A stretch of DNA of 64,000 nucleotides from Zygnema cylindricum (GCA_037447655.1 JBBHKE010003373.1:229174-293173), one strand, 5' to 3'. Counted from the stretch's first letter, positions 23,229 through 36,154 are shown. The notes: generated from the letters alone by a model not told the origin. Made by a program: numbers and translations.

Positions 23229-23959
23229 GGTAACATTCCATTAGACGAAAAGTGGGGTTCGTTACTGGATGTCGTACGTTTTTGTACAGTGTCGTACATA
23301 GCCGTACCCTACAAATTTTGTTTTCAGACGAAACATCGTTACTGGAAAGCTGTCGGGAAGCTCCAATGATGTAGGCGTAATTATTGACCGTCTGATGTTT
23401 CACTTTTTGAGATCCGCGAAGCAATCGCGCACATCATCCAGTGGGGCCAAACTCTCCTCGCGAGGAGAGTTGGGGCACACTAGGTTATTGCCATTCATTA
23501 CCATTGGTACACGTGAAAAAGCAAAATAATATCTACTTTGAATAGGTGATCACAAGCGTGCACGTCGCAATGGCCATGTGCCACCTGCCACGCTGAATGC
23601 AGTTCAGGTTGACAATATACTCGCACGCTCCATCTGACAACCACCGACATTCAAAGTTAGCCGCGACCTTCAAAGTTTGCCTCGTCCTTTTGCAATTCCG
23701 TTTCGAATTTTTATTTCCATTTTCAAAATCAAAATCTGGCCGAAAACTTTATGTACGAATCATAAACTACCTCCGGTCGTACAGAGATTCTGTTTGTAGA
23801 TTTTTTTAAGATTTTTAGATTTTGGACTTTAACCTATGTGGCGCTAATCATAATTGATGAAGATTTGTTACTGGCCCGACATAATGGAGCAGACTTCCAT
23901 TAAACGCTGTCAATAAACTTATCTGTACATTTACTGGGACCGCCTAATGGAATGTTACC
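23229..23959. mobile_element. Unclassified element with 16-bp terminal inverted repeats
   Basis: ggtaacattccattag at 23229-23244 has its exact reverse complement at 23944-23959. The flanks do not show a clear duplication, so the superfamily is open. It contains the 22-bp perfect palindrome at 23450-23471. No transposase. Confidence 0.65.
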
Positions 23960-24136
23960 CTCAATCCATTGACTAACTTTGACATGCAAAAAAAATCAAA
24001 AATGCAATCAACCAGTTAAAATTTGTCGCGATTCTGAACGTCGACCGCCAAGAAAGTAACAATCGACGAGGCCGACAAGTTTTGCGCTAACAAAATTGTG
24101 ACGACCACGTATAAATTAAATTGTTGCAAAACACTA

Positions 24137-24651
24137 CACCGCGAATCGTTATTAGTGTCAAAGTTTAAATAGTGTTGAATAAAATTTATCGTAATTGACG
24201 CTAATTAAGAATTTGAAAATTTTCAAAAAATAGGTGTATTCTAATTTCGGCGTTAATGTTAATTTGGGAACAACAAAAATGAAATATTCGTCATACGATT
24301 ATATGCATTGTTATATGTTTTCGTACAAAATATTAGAAATCGTACGCCGTCGCGAATAGAAATTATCCGTACATGTCATACTAATTTTTGTGTCAAACTT
24401 ATTCCGTTTTTTTGACCGCACGTTCCTATGCGTGCGCATCTAATCTTATTCATTTTTTGTAAATGTTCACTTGAAAAGGTACATTTATGTACGTATTGAC
24501 ATTGACCGTACACCATACTATTTATATTTTATTATACTTCCGAGCTTTACACTATTTTATACGGTACCTTAATTAATGTCAAGGAAAAATTAAAATCATG
24601 TATCTTATTTAAAAAAAAAAAATCAAAATTTTAAGAATCCAACTTAGAGTT
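24137..24651. mobile_element. Truncated MITE, relative of 5783-6335
   Basis: Begins TA-CACCGCGAATCGTTATTAGT. The interior aligns in inverted orientation with 5783-6335 (cgtgcgcatctaat, ggtaccttaattaatgtcaa, aattttaag). The expected right terminal repeat is missing after gagttag. Confidence 0.75.
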
Positions 24652-24842
24652 AGGGTGAGATTCTATCAGGCGAAAAGTGGCGTAGTTTACAAAATTCCGC
24701 GACCCTCCGTACCAAATCGTACCACCTATTTTGTTTTTATACGAAAAACAACATTACAAAGAATCTTGCCGATACTCTCCGAAGGTCTTGGAGGTAATAC
24801 TGGCCGTCACATGTTCATCTGCGTGGAGTTCGCTTTTTTATT

Positions 24843-24896
24843 TTTTTCTGTAACTCTCACCCACCTCGAGGAGGTGGGTTGGCAGATACAGAAAAA
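24843..24896. other. Two-tier hairpin
   Basis: An outer stem tttttctgta / tacagaaaaa (24843-24852 with 24887-24896) encloses an inner stem acccacctc / gaggtgggt (24859-24867 with 24871-24879, 3-nt loop). See findings for the related hairpin at 23450. Confidence 0.7.
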
Positions 24897-25021
24897 TAAA
24901 CCGTGACACGCAGGACGATTAAGCTACGTGTCATGATGGAAAACCAAGGAAAAATCTTAAGATTTGCACAAGACACGCGCTTTCCAAAATACAACCGAAA
25001 ATAAAAAAGAAATTTAGTAAC

Positions 25022-26078
25022 TGTAGAAATTAATGGTCTTTTAAAGTATTTTCTAGGTCTGAATAGAAATAAGAAAGAAGCCGAGGCAGTCTACCTCTAA
25101 CTTCTCTCTCCAACTCTCAAACTTGTCGCAGTCACTGAGAAATTGGAGAGGGAGCTAGAGCCATGGCTACCTAGGCTATCCAGAGGTTTACGGGAATATA
25201 TATTTTAGTTAAGGATTTAATTTACTAAAAGGTATGTGCCGGCCACAGGATTTGATCCTGGTACCTACCGGCCGACAGTCAACCGGTAGTCGGTAGCTTT
25301 AGCCGTTAAGTGTAGAATCACTGTTACGTACTATTAGGTTTGATAATTAATTTATCACTTCTACGTAGCATAGTTCATTTAATTGAAATAGTTTTACGGG
25401 ATACATAGATCCAGTAGATGTAAAAGTACGGATTCCGGTACGAGTACGAAACCAATACCGCGCATTTATTCCTTTAGTGAAACGAATACCGCGCATGCAT
25501 TTATTACGGCTACGATTAAATGTGAATTTGATCGGACGGCCGGAATTAACGCCGAGATCGCGGAAGAGGATTTTCGGCGGTTTGTGGTCATCGCCACATC
25601 GGATGACACGTGGCGGAATGACATTGGATCGCGGCATCTCCGAAGATTAAGGGAGCGAATCCGGACATACCACGTGTCGATATTTAGGCCATGTTGTAGA
25701 ATGTTCGTACAGAAAGTACACCGGCAGCTGTACTTTTGTGTACGAAACTGAAATCTGATTGGCTCCGTACATTAGTAGATAGAGTCTGTGAGAGAGATAG
25801 GACTTAGAAAAATTAGAAGATAGGACCCTCTCTCCCAGAGAGCTTCTGTACAAAAGGTCAACTTTGACCCTCAATAACTTACTGCTCAGGGGAGCAAATT
25901 CAAAGATTCTTTTTGCTATCGACTCACGAGAGTCTTGTCTTCACAGGGGTGATGTTGATCAGAGTTTTTGTCTGCCAGGGTGGCAGTTATTTTAGCTGAA
26001 ACACAAAGGGGTCAGGGTTATCCTAGAGGCTTCTTGGAAGCTGTCCACTCTGAGGACTTATGGAGGTCTCAGAGTTTA
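25022..26078 (+). repeat. 5' LTR of copia 2
   Basis: TGTAGAAATT to cagagttta. It carries two CACGTG-core sites (acacgtggc near 25608; ccacgtgtc near 25672) and the stem-loop at 25238-25276. The LTR end overlaps a possible upstream gag ATG at 26060. Confidence 0.9.
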
Positions 26079-26083
26079 AGGTT

Positions 26084-27073
26084 ATGGGCCCACCCTCTAG
26101 GGTACCAATCTTTAATGGAACTGGCTTCATACACTGGGAAAGTATGATGATAGGAGCTCTATGCGAAAACAAGTTTTGGGGGATAGTGAAAGGACGGTTG
26201 GGGCGTCCATCAAGTCTTCAAATTCCTCCACGGTTAGGAGGAAGCAGATTCACCAGGAAAGAGGATCCACCTTCAACGGAGGAAACAAAAGAAGGAGAGG
26301 TTGTGGACAAAGGAAAGGAGAAGGAGGCGACCACACCAATAACAACTAGTTCGGTATTCATGTCACCTATTCCGAGGAACGAGGAGAATGATACTGAAAC
26401 CTGGGACTTCAACAATATGGCGGCAAAGCACTTCATCCTACGCCACCTCACTCAAGGACTTCCATGTCCTCATTTGCAGGTAGAAAGGGCATCCGATCTT
26501 TGGACGGCTCTCATAGAGATGTACCGAAGTGGTACAATTCAGCAACAACAGTTGGCTGATCAAAAAGTTAAGGAGTATGTATACAAAGGGGGGAAGATGT
26601 TGGATTTTTGCAATGAGCTTGCTACACTGTTCATGGAGCTAGAAAGTGCGGGAAAAGATTTTTGTGAAAAAAAAAATGTTAATTGTTTACTGATGAAGTT
26701 ACCCGATGAGTTCGAAAACATAGTCAACCGTGTGAACGACTTGCCGCACTCAAGGTGGATATGGAACTCAGTGGTAGGGATGATTCTCGTTCGGGAGAAT
26801 ACGATTGAGATCCGAAAGGGAGGAAAAAGTGGCCAAGCCTTGGCAGTTCCGACCGTTTGGAGGAACAAGGATTCCCGGAAACCGGTCGAAAACTATGGGG
26901 AGAGGGAGCAGAAAAATCAGACCGACGAGTTCGGACCAAGGGCTCCCAAAGGTTTATGTCATTTTTGTAAGAAAACTGGGCACTATATGGCAGAGTGCAC
27001 TAAGCTAACCGAGCTTCGGTTAAAGGAGGGGCCGATCGGTGGTATCCCGAGAGGAAAGAAAAGGCCTTTGTGA
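26084..27073 (+). CDS. gag: Copia 2 gag (nucleocapsid) protein
   Basis: About 330 codons. The start could be ATG 26084, just outside the LTR, or the in-frame ATG 26060 inside it. N-terminal VPIFNGTGFIHWESMM is the copia gag signature for substrate-like folding. The middle resembles the UBN2/Retrotran_gag region. One zinc knuckle CHFCKKTGHYMAEC lies at about 26957-26998. The frame ends at TGA 27071-27073 where the pol frame (one base back) begins, so a -1 frameshift or a single indel separates gag and pol. It binds element RNA and forms the particle. Confidence 0.85.
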   Translation: MGPPSRVPIFNGTGFIHWESMMIGALCENKFWGIVKGRLGRPSSLQIPPRLGGSRFTRKEDPPSTEETKEGEVVDKGKEKEATTPITTSSVFMSPIPRNEENDTETWDFNNMAAKHFILRHLTQGLPCPHLQVERASDLWTALIEMYRSGTIQQQQLADQKVKEYVYKGGKMLDFCNELATLFMELESAGKDFCEKKNVNCLLMKLPDEFENIVNRVNDLPHSRWIWNSVVGMILVRENTIEIRKGGKSGQALAVPTVWRNKDSRKPVENYGEREQKNQTDEFGPRAPKGLCHFCKKTGHYMAECTKLTELRLKEGPIGGIPRGKKRPL

Positions 27074-28257
27074 CACCGGTACATGAGACGGAATTTGAGG
27101 ACGAGGACGATGAGCTCCTTTTGGATGAGGAGTTGGAGGCGAAAAACGAGGTTGAAATACCACGAAGGCAGAAATGTGCTTACGGTGGATTGAAAGGTGA
27201 AGCGGGCTGGATTGTAGATTCAGGTGCCTCCATGCACATGTGCAAGGATAGGCACCTGTTCACTAAGATAAGAAATATTCCCACCGTAGAGATAGAGTAC
27301 GGGGATGGGAGGATAGTCACCACTACTCTTGTAGGATCGATAGATTTGAAAGTGTTAGTAGAAGGAAAGACATCCATAGTAATATTCTCCGATGTATTGT
27401 TTATTCCGCTGCTAAACAAAAACCTCATCTCTACATCCGTATTAGATGATAAGGGTTTTTTTAGTAGCACTAGGAAAGGAGTCTTTACTGCTAGTTTTGA
27501 GGAGGATGTCTATTTCATTGCTGAGAAAAGTAGCCATGGGATGTTTAGGCTGGTTTTAAGTAATGAAAAGAAGAAACTTTATTATGCTAGTGTTCATGAT
27601 ATTATGATGTGGCATAAGAGGCTTGGGCATGTGAATCTAGACAAGTTAAGATAGATGAAAAAGATGGGAGTGGTGGAAGGGATTAAGTTTAGTGAGAATG
27701 ATAATATAAGTGATTGTAATGGATATGCTCAAGGTAAAACACACAGATTACCCTTTCCTAAAACAGCCACCTATAAGGGAGAAAAAATTCTAGATTTAGT
27801 ACACACAGATATTTGGGGACTAGCTAAAGTGCCCTCAGCCGGAGGGAAGAGATTTATGATGACTATCGCTGATGATAGGTCTCGGTATTTCCCAGTGTAT
27901 TATTTGAAAAACAACTCTGAAGCTAATAATTGTTTTAGACAATATAAAGCATGGAGCGAAAAACTTCATGAAACTCCAATCAAGAGAATAAGGAGTGACA
28001 ATGGTGGAGAGTATTCTTCTAACCAGTTTGAGGATTTTTTGAGGGAAGATGGGGTTCAACACCAAAAGATAGTTCCAGAAAACCCGGAACAGAATGGGGT
28101 AGATGAAAGGTTAAATAGAACACTACTTGATAGTGCTAGAAGTATGTTGTCAGATAAGAAGATAGGAAAAAGGTTTTGGGCAGAAGCAATGAACTGTGCT
28201 AATTACCTCAAAAATAGAGTTCTTACTTCAGCTATAAAAAAATCAAACACCTTATGA
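27070..28257 (+). pseudogene. pol: Copia 2 protease and integrase
   Basis: One frame broken by a TAG at 27652. The protease active site is WIVDSGASMHMC (27210 region). GAG-pre-integrase is MMWHKRLGHVN. The integrase core shows HTDIWG (first Asp), RSDNGGEY (second Asp) and PEQNGVDERLNRTL (Glu), so all three catalytic acids are present. The frame is lost at 28257 and continues one base later (YERWTCRKPDISHLK). Confidence 0.88.
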
Positions 28258-30419
28258 GAGATGGACATGCCGGAAACCAGACATATCTCACTTAAAGGTT
28301 TTCGGCAGTCAAGTATTCAGTCTAGATACAGATCGGTCTAATTGGAAGCTAGATCATAAAGGAAAACCGGGTTACTTATTAGGATATGATGAGGATGTTA
28401 AAGGATATAGAGTTTATGATCTAAAAAGAGAAGATATACTCTTAGTAAAGCATCTAGTAGTTATGGATGAAGGAAAGTCCGTGGATCCCTTCAAATATAC
28501 AAAGTCAGTAAAAATCAGATTTTGACTCAGAAAATTCCGATGACTTTGAGCTTCCTAACTATCCAGGTTTTAGAGAAGATGACATTCTTGCAGATACAAA
28601 TCAGACCGAAAAGGACTCGGCTGTGGAAACTTCAGTGACAACTCTACTCGAAGCGGAAGACGTGGTGGAAATTGATTCAGAATCAAGGGATAGGGGAGAA
28701 GCCGACTTTGTTCGAAAGAATCCACGAGAACCATCTATTCCGGCCTCAGATTTTGAGGGGGGAAGGAGAAGTAGCAAAAGACTACAAGAAAAACAGGTTA
28801 ATAACAAGGTAACTAAACTATCTCATCAAGATGAACCTCAAACTTATGGAGAGGCAATGACTTGTCCAGAAAGAAACCGGTGGAAGACAGCCATCAATGA
28901 GGAGATGGCCTCAATTATGTCAGCCGATACTTGGGAGCTGGTGGATTGTCCAACTAAACCAAAACCAATCAGTTGTAAGTGGGTTTTCAAATTAAAACTG
29001 AACCCAGATAACACAATCAAGCGCTACAAGGCCCGATTAGTGGCAAAGGGATTTACACAAAAAGAGGGAATTGACTACGAGGAAACCTTTGCCCCGGTGG
29101 TCAGATTTCCCTCCGTCTGCATACTTCTCATCCTGGCAGCAGCGGAAGACATGGAAGTGCACCAGATGGACATCAAGACAGCCTTTTTACATGGAGAATT
29201 GGAAGAGGAGATCTTCATGCGATAACCCGAAGGGTTTGTGGAGGAAGGAAAAGAGAGTAAGGTATGCCGGCTGATTAAATCTCTTTATGGTTTGAAACAG
29301 GCGCCTCGACAGTGGAATAAGAAGCTTGATGAGTTTCTTAGCGGTCTCGGATATATTCGGATCACCTCAGATCACTCAATCTATGTTTTCGAAGATGAGG
29401 AAGGTTTTATATTTATTGCAATTTATGTTGATGATTTGCTTGTCTTAAGTAAATCAATGGAAAAAATTAATAAACTGAAAACCGATCTTAAGGGGAGATT
29501 TGAAATGAAGGATATGGGGGAAGCAAAATATATTTTGGGAATTCAAGTAAAGAGAGACCGAAAAAGAAAAATTATAAGATTGACTCAAAAGGAAGCAATA
29601 GGGAACATGCTTGAAAAATTTCAAATGGATAAAGCTAATAGTTGTACAACTCCAATGGAGTTGAAGAAGGGAAGTGAGGGGAGTGAGGAAGAAGGAGTCA
29701 TAGTCTTAGACGAGGAATTATCTCCTGAAGAACAGAAGTTCATGTAGACTATTCCTTACAAGCAAGTAGTGGGAAGTCTAATCTATTTTATGAATTCTAC
29801 CTGGCCGAATTTAGCTGCAACTGTAGGAGTGCTGAGTAGAAGTCTAAATGCTCCCACTAAGAGGTATTGGGAGGCAGCTAATAGAGTCCTTAGATATTTG
29901 ATAGCAACTAGGGAACTATGGTTGCATTTGGGTGGGGAGAATACTGACATCACTACTTGGAGTGATGCCAGTTATGGTGATGCTCCGATGAGGAGATGCA
30001 CTTCTGGATATGTATTATATGTGGGTGATGGGGCTTGCTGTTGGAGTAGCAAACAACAAAAAATTATTGCTCAGTCCACCATTGAGGCTGAGTATTTGGC
30101 CTCTTGCTCTGCTGCAAAAGAGTTGATGTGGGTCAAGTCTTTGCTTAGTGAGCTTGGTCACCTTAAGAGTGGTGTGCAGAAATTTTTTTGTGATAATCAG
30201 GCAGCAATCGCTATTTCTACCAATCCTAAACATCATTTTAAAGCTAAACACATGGACATTAGACTCAGCTTTGTTAGAGAGAAAGTAGAAAACAAAATAA
30301 TCAGTTTTGAGTACCGACCAGATAGTGAGATGGTAGCAGATATGATGACCAAACCTGTGCCTTCCCCTAAGCTAATTTTTTGCAGGGAAAAGTGTGGTAT
30401 GAAATTAAAGATTGACTAA
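28258..30419 (+). pseudogene. pol: Copia 2 integrase end, reverse transcriptase and RNase H
   Basis: Segments: integrase tail to about 28520, then 28623-29225, 29226-29747 and 29769-30419 in one frame, split by stops at 29223 and 29745. RT landmarks: KWVFKLKLNPDN, YKARLVAKGFTQ, ETFAPVVR, QMDIKTAFLHGELEEEI, SLYGLKQAPRQW and the catalytic YVDD. RNase H landmarks: TTWSDASYGD, AQSTIEAEYLA, CDNQAAIAI. The TAG at 29745-29747 is also present in copia 1. Copia 3 has Gln at this place. Confidence 0.9.
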
Positions 30420-30432
30420 AAAATAAGGGGAG

Positions 30433-31492
30433 TGTAGAAATGAATGGTCTTTTAAAGTATTTTCTAGGTCTGAATAGAAATAAGAAAGAAGCCGAGGCAG
30501 TCTACCTCTTACTTCTCTCTCCAACTCTCAAACTTGTCGCAGTCACTAACAAATTGGAGAGGGAGCTAGAGCCATGGCTACCTAGGCTATCCAGAGGTTT
30601 ACGGGAATATATATTTTAGTTAAGGATTTAATTTACTAAAAGGTATGTGCCGGCCACAGGATTTGATCCTGGTACCTACCGGCCGACAGTCAACCGGTAG
30701 TCGGTAGCTTTAGCCGTTAAGTGTAGAATCACTGTTACGTACTATTAGGTTTGATAATTAATTTATCACTTCTACGTAGCATAGTTCATTTAATTGAAAT
30801 AGTTTTACGGGATACATAGATCCAGTAGATGTAAAAGTACGGATTCCGGTACGAGTACGAAACCAATACCGCGCATTTATTCCTTTAGTGAAACGAATAC
30901 CGCGCATGCATTTATTACGGCTACGATTAAATGTGAATTTGATCGGACGGCCGGAATTAACGCCGAGATCGCGGAAGAGGATTTTCGGCGGTTTGTGGTC
31001 ATCGCCACATCGGATGACACGTGGCGGAATGACATTGGATCGCGGCATCTCCGAAGATTAAGGGAGCGAATTCGGACATACCATGTGTCGATATTTAGGC
31101 CATGTCGTACAATGTTCGTACAGAAAGTACACCGGCAGCTGTACTTTTGTGTACGAAACTGAAATCTGATTGGCTCCGTACATCAGTAGATAGAGTCTGT
31201 GAGAGAGATAGGACTTAGAAAAATTAGAAGATAGGACCCTCTCTCCAAGAGAGCTTCTGTACAAAAGGTAAACTTTGACCCTCAATAACTTACTGCTCAG
31301 GGGAGCAAATTCATAAGATTCTTTTTGCTATCGACTTAGGGGAGTCTTGTCTTCACAGGGGTGAAGTTGGTCATAGTTTTTGTCTTCCAGGGTGGCAGTT
31401 ATTTTTGCTAAAACACAAAGGGGTCAGGGTTATTCATATAGGCTTCTTTGAAGCTGTCCACTCTGAGGACTTATGGAGGTCTCAGAGTTCTA
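30433..31492 (+). repeat. 3' LTR of copia 2
   Basis: Preceded by the purine tract aaaataaggggag. It ends gagttcta followed by the target duplication gtaac. Nearly identical to the 5' LTR, including a 96-codon antisense ORF that is a by-product. Confidence 0.9.
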
Positions 31493-31893
31493 GTAACATT
31501 CCCTCGTCACGCTATTTTCGGTAACTTTTGTTCGTCACACTATTTCTCTCAAAGGACTTTCGTTATGTTCGAAAACTGAAACCCTAAAAAATGAGCTGGC
31601 GTACAGACTAGCGTCTGCAAAAAGCATAAAAGTTTTGTCGTATGATTACTTCGTACGCAGGTACATGGTACGCAAGTCAAGATTTGAAGTTATGTTTGTC
31701 GGTGCTAAAACTGTGAAAGATATTCAATATCGGATCGTAGCTTGCGTGGCGCCAATCAATTTATAACACATGGTTTACAAACTCTACGTGATGGAACATC
31801 GACTCAATCGAGCGGATCTGCAGAGTTTCCGTACGATTACACAAACGTATGATGGAAATTCACCCTTATTGACATTAATAACGATTCGCGGTG

Positions 31894-32715
31894 TAGTGTT
31901 GGGTATCGAGGACCTTTTGCCGACATTCGTTATATATCGAATTTTAGGTAACCGATAATCAATATATCGCCTCGATATGTAGAATATCAAAATATCGTGA
32001 TATATCGCCAATATATCGAGGCATTTAAAAAAAATGAAAATTCACACAGGTCTCCAAAGTCACGTGCCTCTGGACAAGGTTACCGTAAAATCTTTGCCGA
32101 AAAGAAATACGGTTTTTTCTTGAAAGTCAACAGAGTGAAGGGAGTCTCTTTGAGGTACATTGACGCGGTACACTTGCAAAGTACACGTACGTAATACGAA
32201 AGTACAGATTTCCTCATGAAAATGGTCGGTTTTCAAATCTTTGACGATTTTAGAGATTAGATCGTCAACTTACAAGGAACCACTCAAATCAAAACACGTA
32301 TGTAAAAACTTGTTTACAGACGATACGTGATATAACCGAGGCCTCTGTAATTAAAAAAACGTCTTGTCCGTACTATTACATAGACCTCGTGATGTAACCA
32401 TATCCCAAATATGTAATTATATGAATTACAGAATTAGTATTTTTTGTCAGTTTCATTTTGCGGCGTCTACCTTTAAGTCACAGAACGAAAATCACGTCGT
32501 ACGTGGCGTATCAGACAATTTGTCTTTTTCGCTAAAATATCATATTATATAAAAATATAAAATATTAAATGTAAAAAAAATCTTTGCGTCGCGATGTACA
32601 TCGCGATATTTTATGTTGGTCCCTGTACGATATATCGAGGCTTCTGCTCGATCGATAGTCGATATATCGAATATCGAAATTATCGCGATATGAATTTACG
32701 CGATACCCAACACTA
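31894..32715. mobile_element. hAT-like element, family 3
   Basis: Starts TAGTGTTGGGTATCG and ends cgatacccaacacta. The interior is rich in atatcga words as in hAT family 1. The left end directly abuts a MITE end (ttgacattaataacgattcgcggtg). I cannot find matching 8-bp flanks, possibly because of that neighbour. Confidence 0.65.
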
Positions 32716-34734
32716 TAAAACACACTTCCCTCACAAATTAGTGAACAAACGCTACGTGAACTCTCACAGGATAGGTATTCCCCTAGTGAGTTACTGTAGT
32801 TACAAACGCTATGTGAACTCCACAGTACGTGAACTCCAACTCCATTGTTTAAAGAATTTCGTTCCGAACGTTTTTAATCAACAGTATTTACTACAAAAAG
32901 ATTTTCCTATGACTATGCAATAATTACGTGCACTCTATTCAAATTTTGGGTTACTACAATTACCTTTAAGATTGAACCACAAACATTATTAAGTGCACTC
33001 TTATTGAAAAGTTGGGTAACTACGATTGTGTAATTGACTATTATAACATGTAAACAAGTTTTAATGCATTTTAAAACTCTTGAACCGTCATTTTCTATAA
33101 CAATACACACGACGTTATTTTTCATAAAATATATATTAAAATAACATTTAAATATAATCCAAGTTAATCTCAAACATGTGAAACATCGATGTTAATTTAT
33201 GGCGTAAAATTGTACGAATATATGATGGTGACTAAGTAATAACGAGAAAAAATATGATAATGCATTACGAATCATATAAAAATCACATGCATTGCATGCA
33301 ACATGCTACCCAATTGACAAATTTTAGATTCATTAAAATCCGTTTTAACTGCTGTTTTAGAGCAAATTACCACCAATCATGGCAAACTTAAAAAACACTT
33401 GAAAGATCTAACGAGAATCTTCATGTTATACTGAGAAGGTCAGCCTTTAAATCAAATTTACATTCGGTAATAACAACATCTTCAAGAGTTACAAAAAATA
33501 AACAACAAAAGGCACGAAGTAAAACACATATATGGCATTTCATCGAAAACTTACTCCACCTCGCGTGTGTATTTGTAACTCTGACTTTAAATGCGCCACT
33601 AAATGTTAAGTCTTATTCATTTAAACATATTCATCGTAAGAATGAAAAATAAATCATTGTATATTATTATCTACAATTTGTTCAACACTAACCCATTTTG
33701 AGCCCAAATCATGCAGGGTTTGCTTGTTCTTAACGCTGCAAAACATTTAAAATGATAAACTAAAGTACTTATCGTAAAGGCGTTTTTCAAAAATTTATAT
33801 AATAAATATCAAAACACGTAAAACATCAAATATTTTCCCCTTAATAATAACAATTTATTATTTTTCTTGAAGTTTATAATGAGTTTTGCCTTATGGTAAA
33901 AAAAAATGCTTACATGTGCCTAATTTGAAAAGGTATATAGTGCTCTAATTCGTAGCATGTGAATCAAATTCAATCTCAATGTGAATCTATGAATGTTAGT
34001 TCTAAAAATATTATCTTTAAAATTGGTTGCATTTGAAATCACGTAAATTGTTTCATTTGGTCTCGTTGCATTTTTTTACGCATATACATTTTTGTTTCCT
34101 ATACACGGTTCATTTCGTTTTGATTTGTGTGCGTTCACATTTTAAAACACGAGTTCCAAGGGTTTTAGAGTGGCTTTATTTCACATCACTCATTAATTTA
34201 ATGCTAAATATGAAATCCTTTGAATGCGATTATGCGGATGGAATAAAAACAACTTGCGAGTTAGTTAAATGATTCATAACAAATGTATGCTAATGCTGGG
34301 GAAAAGACTCAACATAACACGAGTGTATTTTTTCGACTGTACATTTGGTCTCTTAGTTGTTTTTATGATCCTCCATATATGATGTGATTTCGTGATGTAT
34401 CATTTGAATTAAATTTCGCTACATTGAGAAAATGTTGCAACTTTTTTCGCATTCTGGTTTAATGTCAATTTTATTACCTACATTGATAAATATTGCAATT
34501 TTTTTTCGCATTCTAGTCCAATGTTGATTTTATTGCCTGATATGTTGCACTTCTTAGTTACTAAAAATAAGAAACTCCAATCCTTACCTTAAAATATAGG
34601 AGGGTTCAAGTTTATGGTTCAATTTTGACGTAACAATATACAGTACAAATAGTTTGAAAACACTATACGAAAATAAAGTACGAAATGAGTACAAAGACAT
34701 CTTTTGGAAAAAACATCACAATCTATTATGTGCC
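32716..34734. other. AT-rich intergenic, nothing recognised
   Basis: No ORF with family features, no tandem array and no complete element could be made out on either strand. Confidence 0.4.
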
Positions 34735-34917
34735 ACGGTACTTAGTTATTGCTAATATTTATCGGCCGGATATTTATCGATGATTCATCATGATGAATTT
34801 GAAATTCATCGCGATAATTCTTTTACTTATACATCAAGCCAATATATCAGTTATCGATATGTAAACAAAATGTACAAATCGGTTCTCGACAAATGGCTAC
34901 TGATACACAACACAACC
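34735..34917. repeat. Remnant of a hAT-like terminal region
   Basis: tatcggccg, tatatcagttatcgatat, aatcggttctcgacaaatgg and the end gatacacaacac follow the order of the right end of hAT family 1. Too short and diverged for boundaries. Confidence 0.4.
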
Positions 34918-36150
34918 AATGTGTATGTTTAGTTTGATCCCCAAAACCATCATCTGACAGATGCTTTAAAAAAAAGACTCATTCACACTTAAATAATGTT
35001 TTTGGTAGCTCAGCGTAAACGTTATGAAGTCGATATTTAGTGTTAATGTTTTATATTTTTTTGACACGAATGCAAAAAGAGGGTTAATAACACTAAATTG
35101 ACGTATCCGCTAAACTTACTTTAACACTAATAATGATAGGCGTATTGTACAGCATCCCAATTCAACTGTGAGCTCGCAAAAGATGAGTACACCGATCTTG
35201 TTTGAATTTTGATGTCACATCGCCAAAACACATAAAATCGACAATGTATTTTCATACGGTGTCGGTCGCTATGTAACACTACAAAACAGTACTGCACAAT
35301 ACTTTTGTAAAGTACAATACTCTACACAACAAATCGTCATTAGAGTTATGTACGCTAATTCTGTCACGCCAAATTTTGACTCTATCACTATAAATAGAGT
35401 ACATCATTCTAAATAATTCTTTACGTTATTTAAGGTATTTTTTGATTGAGAGTTAATAACTCTAATATAGTGTCGTTTTAAATAGTGTGGCGTACGGTCG
35501 TGTTTGACCTTGCAAAAGAGTACTTTAATAAGTAATAAGGTACAAAATATGATTTAGTACAGGTCGTTTTTAGGTAGCTGCGTTTTAAAAAACCGCGTAG
35601 TGCAAACGTCCTAATGCCGTGAAAATGTACGTTTTGTCAGATTCTGTACTTGTACTGAATTTACAGTGGATATATTCAACGTCTAAATTTACGCCCAAAC
35701 AAGAGTATGTCCCCATGTACTTGTAACTTAGCAAACTTACTTTGTATTTTAGCGCAGATCCGCCAAACCAGGATTTGAGGTGTCCCTATGTGTACCAAAC
35801 GAATTGTTACTTAAAGGTGTGAGGATCGTATACGTCGACAATGCCCGTGACGGTTGTCCGCGGTACAATCTATGATGACGCACCAAATTGTTAAAAAAAA
35901 TTGTGGACGTCGCATAACCATATCGCAACATTTGTAGACGTGCACCTTTTGACACTCTGCCGATAGAGCCCATGGAGGATGTCTATGACTGACAGAGTGT
36001 CGTTTCCGCTACCTTTCCTATATGGTATCCTCATTGGCAATTTCCACGCATGAAAAATCCTTATTGAACTTCATCCACAAGCTGCATAGTGAGGTAAGAT
36101 GCTAAGGTGGCAACCCCCTCTCCGATTCCACTTAGGCATCAATACTTCAC
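34918..36150. other. Intergenic, fragments of MITE-like sequence
   Basis: Short pieces resemble the 5783 MITE interior (aaatagtgtggcgtacggtcg near 35500; agagttaataactctaat near 35455). No gene seen. Confidence 0.35.
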
Positions 36151-36154
36151 AATT

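Larger units (their letters stand above)
25022..31492 (+). mobile_element. Copia 2: full-length but mutated Ty1/copia retrotransposon
   Basis: Two LTRs of about 1.06 kb and an internal gag-pol, flanked by the 5-bp duplication gtaac (25017-25021 and 31493-31497). The two LTRs differ at only a small number of positions by eye, so insertion is fairly recent. Domain order is gag with a CCHC knuckle, protease, integrase, RT, RNase H, the copia order. Stops and frame breaks at 27652, about 28257, about 28520, 29222 and 29745 make it non-autonomous. Confidence 0.93.

Noticed and set aside
25347-25637. 96-codon antisense ORF identical in both LTRs of copia 2
   Set aside because: Identity follows from the LTRs being near-identical. 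Other LTRs of the family do not keep it open.
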